A stretch of 5,273 nt of DNA from an uncultured Kingella sp. GTDB lineage: Bacteria; Pseudomonadota; Gammaproteobacteria; Burkholderiales; Neisseriaceae. The position numbers and the translations under genes are program-made. The number at the start of each line of letters is the position of its first letter. Within the stretch, counting starts at the first letter, position 1. The stretch spans positions 1 to 5,273 of the forward strand of contig CAKARD010000093.1 in assembly GCA_916720425.1 (NCBI GenBank). The letters run 5' to 3'. Below are positions 1-5,273 of the stretch, in pieces. The notes below the pieces were generated by a model. It was not told the origin of the DNA, did not search any database, and saw only the letters and a list, made by a program, of their open reading frames with translations.

Positions 1-890
1 TATTCATGTCCAATCACACTTTCCACATCGGCAAAATCACTATCAGTAGCAGTATGACTATTGGCTAAAACGTATTTAGTATTAAAAATATTCAAGCCCT
101 TATTTTCCATTGCACCCATATTAAAATCGCCAACTGCCACAACCATATAGGTATCCAAATCATAGCTCAAACCAAAACGCTTCTCATCCCATTGCATGGC
201 ATTTTTGAGCGATTGCAAAGCAAACAAAACTTGTTCTGCATCTTCTTTACGTGTATAAAATACCAAATTTACCAAACGATTATCTTGTGTGATAAAAGTA
301 TCGCGCGTGGCATATAAATCTCCCGCTACCAAAGCAAATAAATAGCTGGGTTTGGGAAAGGGGTCATACCAAATAGTTTTATGTTGATTATTGGGTAAAT
401 CTTCGCTATGAATTAAATTACCATTAGATAACAATACAGGATAACATGTTTTATCTGCAACTATTTCTGTCGTAAAAACGCTCATGACATCAGGGCGATC
501 TGGGTGATAGGTGATACGGCGAAATCCTTCGGGTTCACATTGGGTGTATAGATTAGCTGAACTGGCATACAAACCATTACAAGACAAATTGTCTTGAGGC
601 ACCACACGAGTGGCAATACCTAATGTAAATGGTGTATCAGGTATATTAAATATGGTTAAGACATCATCAGCTAATTGATAGTCATGTATCACTTCATCAT
701 TCAGTGTTATACTGAGTAATGTTGCATCGCCATATAAAACCAAAGGTGCATGAGATTGTTGTGGTTCTATATATAAAGTTGCCATAATATCCGTATATTT
801 TTCACCTATTTCAAAGCGTAAATATATTTTTGGAACACAATAAGGGGGAGGCGTATAATCTTTTAAATAATGAACGGTTTGATTCTTCAT
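1..890 (-). CDS. pepN: Aminopeptidase N (M1 family zinc metallopeptidase), N-terminal part; truncated by left window edge
   Basis: This is the cytosolic M1 zinc aminopeptidase that removes N-terminal residues from peptides. Reading from the ATG at 890, 296 codons are open to the window edge; E. coli PepN is about 870 residues, so roughly the first third is present. Seen in the translation: VHYLKDY near the N-terminus, QCEPEGFR (Gln117-Arg124), DRPDV, PFPKPSYLFALVAGD, and the substrate-binding GAMEN motif at residues 259-263. It ends in VIGHE, the start of the HExxH zinc site, with His295 and Glu296 as the last full codons. Residues run two behind E. coli numbering, so Glu119 and Glu262 correspond to the E. 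coli glutamates (121, 264) that bind the substrate N-terminus. The start is firm: an in-frame TAA lies four codons upstream (905-903) and no other ATG intervenes. The upstream Shine-Dalgarno is weak (AAAGAA). The second zinc ligand and the C-terminal domains lie outside the window. Confidence 0.96.
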   Translation of the reverse strand, partial: MKNQTVHYLKDYTPPPYCVPKIYLRFEIGEKYTDIMATLYIEPQQSHAPLVLYGDATLLSITLNDEVIHDYQLADDVLTIFNIPDTPFTLGIATRVVPQDNLSCNGLYASSANLYTQCEPEGFRRITYHPDRPDVMSVFTTEIVADKTCYPVLLSNGNLIHSEDLPNNQHKTIWYDPFPKPSYLFALVAGDLYATRDTFITQDNRLVNLVFYTRKEDAEQVLFALQSLKNAMQWDEKRFGLSYDLDTYMVVAVGDFNMGAMENKGLNIFNTKYVLANSHTATDSDFADVESVIGHE

Positions 891-924
891 GTTTTCTTTA
901 TATTAAAAATAATAAAATCAATAT

Positions 925-952
925 ATTATAATTTATTTCCACTGTGCATCAA
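925..952 (-). promoter_or_regulatory. Candidate sigma-70 promoter for pepN
   Basis: On the minus strand a perfect TATAAT lies at 930-925, and TTGATG (4 of 6 matches to TTGACA) lies at 952-947, with a 16-bp spacer. The predicted transcription start is near 918, leaving a leader of about 28 bases before the pepN ATG. The -35 box lies inside the last codons of zapD. The gap is almost entirely A/T, so a TATAAT match by chance is quite possible. The call rests on the match and its position only. Confidence 0.4.
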
Positions 953-1679
953 AACTACACATTTTAAGCACAAACTCAATATTTTTACTGGCTACTTTGC
1001 CACGCATATTTTCTTGATTAAATTCTAAAAAACGAATATTAGTAAAATATTTATTGGCTGAAACTTCGGGAATCACTCCTTGTGACACAGGTAAATCTAT
1101 CATTAACAAATGGATATTCTGCGCCAAACTGTTGTGTTGAAAATTACCTGCCTCTGCCACACAACCCATTTCACGCTGATTACTACGCAAAATATCTAAT
1201 AATAGGCTAGTAGCATGATAAGTAGGCATCATACTCATGCTCCACTGTTGCAAATCCATGCGACGTTTTTCAGCAGGCTGTTTTTGCCAAAAATAATAGC
1301 TGGGTAACTCTACAGGCGTTGTCCCTCCAGCCACCACAATACGTTGTTTTAATGACATAAGCCATTCATTTTCACGGATATGTTGTCCAAATTTCTGTTG
1401 AACTTCTTGCAAATTATGTGTGGTTTGATTAATTTTTGCCAATAGTTCTGAATTGCCTTGATGTTTACCTTCTTGGCGTTGTCGTTCCAGTTCTTGCAAA
1501 ATATCTAATTTTAACTCGGCACGTGATGAGCAATCCATAATCTCAAATAATGTACCCAAAGCGACATGGTGCGACCATTTATCATCAGCATTAAGTGTGT
1601 GATTAAAACGATTAAATAAATGCTCTATACGAATTAAACTGCGAACACGTTCGGATAATGGATGATCAAAACGAAGCAT
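933..1679 (-). CDS. zapD: Cell division protein ZapD (YacF family), FtsZ-ring-associated
   Basis: ZapD is a cytoplasmic protein that binds the C-terminal tail of FtsZ and cross-links FtsZ filaments into bundles at midcell. The 248-residue product matches the usual family length (E. coli 247). It opens with the family signature FDHPLSERVRSLIRIEHLF (residues 4-22) and continues with LFEIMDCSSRAELKLDILQE in the helical N-terminal domain. QHIRENEWLMSLKQR (99-113) followed by GG and LPSYYFWQ (125-132) is the conserved core, in a form I associate with betaproteobacteria. The stretch around 66-95 is Gln/Glu-rich and looks helical or coiled-coil. The start is supported by an in-frame TAG four codons upstream (1691-1689). 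The ribosome binding site (AGAAAGA) is weak. It follows coaE after 33 bp and is probably on the same transcript. The identity is firm; function is by homology. Confidence 0.93.
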   Translation of the reverse strand: MLRFDHPLSERVRSLIRIEHLFNRFNHTLNADDKWSHHVALGTLFEIMDCSSRAELKLDILQELERQRQEGKHQGNSELLAKINQTTHNLQEVQQKFGQHIRENEWLMSLKQRIVVAGGTTPVELPSYYFWQKQPAEKRRMDLQQWSMSMMPTYHATSLLLDILRSNQREMGCVAEAGNFQHNSLAQNIHLLMIDLPVSQGVIPEVSANKYFTNIRFLEFNQENMRGKVASKNIEFVLKMCSFDAQWK

Positions 1680-1712
1680 ACAATCTTTCTAAAATTAAGT
1701 GAGATTTCGATT

Positions 1713-2321
1713 TTATCGGACAATTTGACAATAATATTGATGTAACATTTGTACTTGGTCAGATAAATCTTGCATATTACCATCATTTTTAATGATGTCA
1801 TTTGCCAAAGCGAGACGTTGTTCATCGCTGGCTTGAGTCTCTATAATGGCGCGAATAGCCATTTCTGTCAAACCACTGCGCTGTTTTATGCGTTCTATCC
1901 GTGTGTTTTCACGACAAATAACAACTAATATACGCTGCACAAGTTTTTGAAAAATAGGATTTTCTATTAAAGTAGGAATTTCTATAATACCATAAGGTGC
2001 AGATTGGTTTTGTGCTTGTTGCTGCTGAATTTCTTGCAAAATCAATGGATGCAAAATGGATTCTAATTGTAATCGTAAATCTGGCTGTGAAAAAATTAAT
2101 TGGCGCATATAATCACGATCCATCTTGCCTGTGCCATCTAGAGCTTGCGTACCAAAAATTGCTTGTATTTGTTGTAAAGCCAAACTATTAGGCGTATTCG
2201 TTAACTGCCTTGCAATCGCATCGGCATCAATAATTGGCACATCCAGATTAGCAAAACAGGCAGCGACCTGAGATTTTCCGCTGCCTATTGCTCCCGTTAA
2301 TCCTATCCAAAAAACGGTCAT
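1713..2321 (-). CDS. coaE: Dephospho-CoA kinase
   Basis: CoaE phosphorylates the 3'-hydroxyl of the dephospho-CoA ribose with ATP, the last step of coenzyme A synthesis, in the cytosol. The 202-residue product has the usual length. Seen: P-loop GAIGSGKS at residues 10-17; DAD (32-34) in the substrate-binding region; ILHP (89-92) in the substrate/lid part; RSGL (148-151) and QASDEQR (163-169) in the lid and C-terminal helices; and NDIIKNDG (174-181), matching the family's nucleotide-binding end. The P-loop has Ala where most homologues have Gly (GGIGSGKS), and EIPTLIE replaces the common VPLLFE. The lysine and serine needed for phosphate binding are kept, so I expect an active enzyme. The start is fixed by an in-frame TAA seven codons upstream (2342-2340). 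It begins one base after the pilD stop, with its ribosome binding site inside pilD. Confidence 0.96.
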   Translation of the reverse strand: MTVFWIGLTGAIGSGKSQVAACFANLDVPIIDADAIARQLTNTPNSLALQQIQAIFGTQALDGTGKMDRDYMRQLIFSQPDLRLQLESILHPLILQEIQQQQAQNQSAPYGIIEIPTLIENPIFQKLVQRILVVICRENTRIERIKQRSGLTEMAIRAIIETQASDEQRLALANDIIKNDGNMQDLSDQVQMLHQYYCQIVR

Positions 2322-2322
2322 A

Positions 2323-3168
2323 TTAAAATCCTGATTTATTTAACCACCAGTATACCATTTTTATTACTGTATCATGACATAAAAATGTTAACCAGCCCCC
2401 CACAGCCAAACAAGGTCCAAATGCCATCTGTTGTTCTTTTGCCACACGCATAATTAGTGCGGCAACAATTCCTACTAAAGAAGCGAATAATACTACAATA
2501 GGTAAAACAGAGGCCCCCAACCAAGCTCCAATGGCAGAAAGCAATTTAAAATCACCATACCCCATGCCCTCTTTGCCCGTAAGCAATTTATACGACCAAT
2601 ACAATGACCATAAACATAAATAGCCGATTACCGCGCCCCATAATGCATGTGGCAATGATACAAAACCTGTGTACCAGTTAAATAATAAGCCAAACCAAAT
2701 CAAAGGCAAGGTTAATTCATCAGGCAATATTTGGGTATCTGCATCAATAAAAATTAATGTGACAATAATTGCAGTAAATAAACATGCTCCAATACTGATA
2801 ATTGTGCCACCATATTGCCAAGCCATTAAACCAAACATCATGGCCGTAAGCAGTTCTACCAAAGGATAACGCATACTAATAGGAGTTTTACAACTATAGC
2901 ATTTGCCTCGTAGTACTAACCAGCTTATCACGGGGATATTTTGCCATGCCTTCACTTGCGCACCACAGTTACCACAACGTGATGCGGGTTTCATTAAATT
3001 AAAAACAGGTAGCGTTTCTTGTGGCAAGTTTAGCAGTTCTCTTGCCTCTGCTGCCCATTGTCGCTCTAAAATAATCGGTAGGCGATATATCACAACATTT
3101 AAAAAACTACCAATTAATAAGCCTAGCAAAATGGCAAAGAATAAATGAAATTCTTGTAGTAATAACAT
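2323..3168 (-). CDS. pilD: Prepilin leader peptidase / N-methyltransferase PilD (A24 family)
   Basis: PilD is the inner-membrane enzyme that cuts the short leader from type IV prepilins and pseudopilins, then methylates the new N-terminal residue, usually Phe. The 281-residue product is full length. An N-terminal membrane segment carries GLLIGSFLNVVIYRLP (16-31). The cytoplasmic loop holds the two zinc-type cysteine pairs, Cys65/Cys68 and Cys90/Cys93. The catalytic aspartates are Asp142 in FIDADTQILPDELTLP and Asp206 in the GxGD motif (GMGYGDFKLL); their 64-residue spacing equals that reported for characterised homologues. Several further hydrophobic helices follow, and FGPCLAVGGW (250-259) is the usual C-terminal motif, with Cys where Tyr or Phe is common. 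Its start lies one base after the pilC stop. The only Shine-Dalgarno candidate is a weak GTGGG in the last pilC codons, so translation probably depends on pilC. It may also process type II secretion pseudopilins if the genome has them. Confidence 0.97.
   Translation of the reverse strand: MLLLQEFHLFFAILLGLLIGSFLNVVIYRLPIILERQWAAEARELLNLPQETLPVFNLMKPASRCGNCGAQVKAWQNIPVISWLVLRGKCYSCKTPISMRYPLVELLTAMMFGLMAWQYGGTIISIGACLFTAIIVTLIFIDADTQILPDELTLPLIWFGLLFNWYTGFVSLPHALWGAVIGYLCLWSLYWSYKLLTGKEGMGYGDFKLLSAIGAWLGASVLPIVVLFASLVGIVAALIMRVAKEQQMAFGPCLAVGGWLTFLCHDTVIKMVYWWLNKSGF
2329..2332 (-). promoter_or_regulatory. Ribosome binding site of coaE, inside the 3' end of pilD
   Basis: AGGA on the minus strand lies 7 bases before the coaE ATG at 2321. 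It sits within the codons for the penultimate residues (Ser-Gly) of PilD. Ribosomes finishing pilD would cover this site, which fits coupled translation of the two genes. Confidence 0.6.
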
Positions 3169-3169
3169 G

Positions 3170-4438
3170 TTAACCCACTACATTACCAATGTTGAACAAT
3201 GGCAAGTACATTGCAACTAAGATAACACCTACAATACCACCTAGCACCACCATGATAATCGGTTCCATCAATGACGATAACATATTTACTGCATTATCCA
3301 CTTCTTCTTCATAAAATTCTGCTACTTTATTGAGCATATCATCTAACGCACCTGATTCTTCACCAATGGATGCCATTTGTAATACCATATTAGGAAACAG
3401 TGCTTCTTCTGCTTGCATACTGGAAGTAACAGAAATACCTTGGTTTACTTTTGAACGAATGCGTTTGGTGGCTTCTTCATAAATAATGTTACCCGAAGCC
3501 CCTGCCACAGAATCCAATACTTCTACTAAAGGCACACCTGCAGCAAATAACGTTGCTGTAGTACGAGACCAACGCGCAATCGTGGCTTTTTCTACAATTT
3601 CACCAAAAATAGGAAGTTTTAGTAACATTGCATCTACCGCTCTTTGAAATTCGGGTGAACGTTTATAAAAAGAAATTAAACCCACAACCGAACCAATTAA
3701 ACCAATAATAATCTTCCAACCTTGCGCCACAAAAAGATCGGAAATATTCATCATAAATTGTGTTAATCCTGGCAACTCAGCACCCATGCTCTCATACACC
3801 TTTTTAAATTCAGGTAATACGAACATCATCATAATAATAACCAATACAATGGCCACAACTAATACTGATATAGGATAAGTCAAAGCACTTTTTACTTTTT
3901 TCTTAATCGCTTGGGTTTTTTCCTTATAAGTGGCTAATTTATCTAATAGGCTTTCTAATACACCACCTGCCTCACCCGCACCAACCAAGTTGCAATAGAA
4001 TTTATCAAAATATTTTGGATGTCGTGCAAAAGAATCAGACAAAGACTCACCTTGTTCTACACTATTTTTGATATCCAACAAAAGCTTAGTCATGGCGGCA
4101 TTAGCGTTACCTTTTGCAACAATATCAAATGCTTGCATCATCGGCAAACCTGCTTTCATCATAGTAGAAAGCTGGCGTGTAAATACCGTAATATCAGCTT
4201 GCGTAATTTTTTTCTCACGCGCTTTTTTCATTTTGGTGATTTGTAACACCTTAATTTGACGGCGCATTAATTTTTGGCGTGCTTCCTCTTCATTTTTTGC
4301 TACGACTTCACCGCGCACAACTGATTCTGTGGAAAGATTACGCCCCTCAAACTGATAGCGATTACCTTTTTCTACTTTCTTTTCAGGTTTTGTGGTTTTT
4401 TTAGCGACCACTTTTTTAGTTGGCTGTTTTGCTGCCAT
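3170..4438 (-). CDS. pilC: Type IV pilus inner-membrane platform protein PilC (GspF/T2SF family; PilG in Neisseria nomenclature)
   Basis: PilC is the polytopic inner-membrane protein at the base of the pilus machine. It couples the PilB ATPase to pilin insertion. From the ATG at 4438 it is 422 residues. It contains two GspF/T2SF cytoplasmic domains (about 85-208 and 287-410), with motifs FTRQLSTMMKAGLP and RTTATLFAAGVPLVEVLDS. Three strongly hydrophobic segments lie near 189-210, 240-258 and 391-414. The C-terminus EEEVDNAV...MEPIIMVVLG...VAMYLPLFNIGNVVG is typical of the family. The N-terminus is unusually basic: nine lysines in the first 24 residues, before the conserved RYQFEG segment. Two upstream in-frame ATGs (4447, 4444) would add up to three residues. 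I prefer 4438 because AAGGG at 4452-4448 lies nine bases before it, whereas it touches the first ATG directly. It follows pilB after a short gap and ends one base before pilD. Confidence 0.97.
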   Translation of the reverse strand: MAAKQPTKKVVAKKTTKPEKKVEKGNRYQFEGRNLSTESVVRGEVVAKNEEEARQKLMRRQIKVLQITKMKKAREKKITQADITVFTRQLSTMMKAGLPMMQAFDIVAKGNANAAMTKLLLDIKNSVEQGESLSDSFARHPKYFDKFYCNLVGAGEAGGVLESLLDKLATYKEKTQAIKKKVKSALTYPISVLVVAIVLVIIMMMFVLPEFKKVYESMGAELPGLTQFMMNISDLFVAQGWKIIIGLIGSVVGLISFYKRSPEFQRAVDAMLLKLPIFGEIVEKATIARWSRTTATLFAAGVPLVEVLDSVAGASGNIIYEEATKRIRSKVNQGISVTSSMQAEEALFPNMVLQMASIGEESGALDDMLNKVAEFYEEEVDNAVNMLSSLMEPIIMVVLGGIVGVILVAMYLPLFNIGNVVG

Positions 4439-4447
4439 AATCATCAT

Positions 4448-4452
4448 CCCTT
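4448..4452 (-). promoter_or_regulatory. Ribosome binding site of pilC, favouring the third ATG
   Basis: AAGGG on the minus strand abuts the first of three in-frame ATGs (4447) with zero spacing. It is three bases from the second (4444) and nine bases from the third (4438). Only the third has normal spacing, so the mature reading frame probably begins Met-Ala-Ala-Lys. Confidence 0.6.
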
Positions 4453-4468
4453 ACAATGGCTAAATCTA

Positions 4469-5273
4469 TTATTCATTAGTGGTGGCTACCACTTCTTCCA
4501 AAGAAGTAATGCCTTGCATTACTTTTAACAATCCTGAACGGCGCAAATCTACCAAGCCTTCTTCATAAGCAATATTGGCAATATCTACTTCTGTACCACC
4601 TTTCATGATGACTGCTTTCATTTTTTCGGTCATGGGCATCACTTCATACAAGCCAGCACGTCCTTTATATCCTTTACCTTTACAAGCATCACAACCCACT
4701 GGACGATACATCACCCAATCTTTTGCCAAATCTTCATCGGTAAAGCCCGCGCGTTTGAGTGCTTCGACTGGTGGACGCTCTGTGGGCTGTTTACATACAG
4801 AACATAAACGGCGTGCCAAACGTTGTGCCATAATCAAATTGACTGAACTGGCAATATTAAATGGTGCTACCCCCATATTTAACATACGAGACAATGTTGC
4901 AGGTGCATTATTGGTGTGCAAAGTTGAAAATACCATGTGACCTGTTTGTGCGGCTTTAATCGCAATATCGGCTGTACCCAAATCACGAATCTCACCAATC
5001 ATGATGATATCTGGGTCTTGGCGCAAGAACGCTTTTAAGGCAGCCTCAAACGTTAAGCCTTGTTTATCATTCACGTTCACTTGGTTAATGCCAGGTAAGT
5101 TAATCTCCGCAGGGTCTTCTGCAGTAGAAATATTCACATCATCAGTATTTAAAATATTCAAGCACGTATAAAGCGATACCGTTTTACCCGAACCCGTTGG
5201 GCCCGTTACCAACACCATGCCATAAGGACGATGAATCGCCTCCATGATTAATTCTTTTTGGAAATCTTCAAAA
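4469..5273 (-). CDS. pilB: Type IV pilus extension ATPase PilB, C-terminal part; 5' end beyond right window edge
   Basis: PilB is the hexameric cytoplasmic secretion ATPase (GspE family; PilF in Neisseria nomenclature) that drives pilus polymerisation. The frame is open to the right edge. The Met at 5245 is internal, because nine conserved-type codons (FEDFQKELI) precede it in frame, so the true start is outside. The visible 267 residues, counted from Phe at 5272, hold the whole catalytic domain. They include Walker A GPTGSGKT (24-31), the Asp box STAEDPAEINLPGINQV (49-65), Walker B with IIMIGEIRD (89-97) and the His box TGHMVFSTLHTNNA (110-123). A zinc-binding tetracysteine set follows, Cys157/Cys160 and Cys194/Cys197, within LCSVC and CDACKGKGYKGRAGLYEV. 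The cysteine set and the partners pilC and pilD directly downstream favour PilB over the retraction ATPase PilT. The missing part would be the N-terminal MshEN/N1-N2 domains. The gene ends in TAA, 21-30 bases before pilC depending on the pilC start used. Confidence 0.96.
   Translation of the reverse strand, partial: FEDFQKELIMEAIHRPYGMVLVTGPTGSGKTVSLYTCLNILNTDDVNISTAEDPAEINLPGINQVNVNDKQGLTFEAALKAFLRQDPDIIMIGEIRDLGTADIAIKAAQTGHMVFSTLHTNNAPATLSRMLNMGVAPFNIASSVNLIMAQRLARRLCSVCKQPTERPPVEALKRAGFTDEDLAKDWVMYRPVGCDACKGKGYKGRAGLYEVMPMTEKMKAVIMKGGTEVDIANIAYEEGLVDLRRSGLLKVMQGITSLEEVVATTNE

Noticed and set aside
902..929. A/T-only inverted repeat (TATATT ... AATATA) in the zapD-pepN gap, considered as a terminator or operator
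   Set aside because: Six A/T base pairs with a long loop in almost pure A/T sequence is expected by chance and would not form a stable hairpin.
1634..1825. 63-codon minus-strand frame spanning the coaE-zapD junction
   Set aside because: It overlaps the 3' end of coaE and the 5' end of zapD in another frame, and both of those genes are certain. No family resemblance was seen.
2257..2272. CAGGCAGC followed by CTGAG, reminiscent of a Neisseriaceae uptake-sequence dialect such as AGGCAGCCTGAA
   Set aside because: Extra bases interrupt the match, it is a single occurrence, and it is explained by coaE codons around Ala-Ala-Cys-Phe.
1997..4259. Several short plus-strand open frames (63-81 codons) opposite coaE, pilD and pilC
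   Set aside because: All are antisense to well-conserved genes with intact reading frames, and their compositions do not look like real proteins.
4448..4468. Possible promoter or terminator between pilB and pilC
   Set aside because: The gap is too short. Apart from the ribosome binding site it holds no -10/-35 pair or hairpin.
4575..4940. 121-codon plus-strand open frame
   Set aside because: It lies wholly antisense to the conserved catalytic half of pilB, and its translation resembles no family I know. It is a shadow frame.
5243..5245. ATG as a possible pilB start
   Set aside because: In-frame codons upstream to the window edge encode the expected PilB sequence before the Walker A motif, so this Met is internal.

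Overview
This is an AT-rich bacterial stretch in which every gene lies on the minus strand, so transcription runs from high to low coordinates. In that order the genes are pilB (5' end cut by the right edge), pilC, pilD, coaE, zapD and pepN (3' end cut by the left edge). They are densely packed. No intergenic gap exceeds 42 bp, and I see no RNA genes, mobile elements, CRISPR arrays or strong hairpin terminators.

The organism is probably a low-GC betaproteobacterium, most likely in or near the Neisseriaceae. The order pilB-pilC-pilD-coaE-zapD is a known proteobacterial arrangement. ZapD has the betaproteobacterial-style segment around QHIRENEWLMSLKQR. From memory, PilC, CoaE and PepN resemble Neisseria PilG, CoaE and PepN (for example VHYLKDY at the PepN N-terminus and GIIEIP in CoaE). 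This placement is inference. I saw no perfect copy of the Neisseria DNA uptake sequence.

Right part (about 2323-5273): the type IV pilus assembly core. PilB is the hexameric cytoplasmic ATPase that powers pilus extension. PilC is the inner-membrane platform protein it acts on. PilD is the membrane aspartyl peptidase and N-methyltransferase that matures prepilins. pilC-pilD and pilD-coaE are each separated by a single base, which suggests translational coupling.

Middle (933-2321): two housekeeping genes that often trail pilD. CoaE carries out the last step of coenzyme A synthesis. ZapD bundles FtsZ at the division ring.

Left part (1-890): the N-terminal third of aminopeptidase N, ending within the HExxH zinc motif. 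A good -10 box lies in the 42-bp AT-rich gap before it, so pepN may have its own promoter. I found no undescribed system. The observations below are modest.
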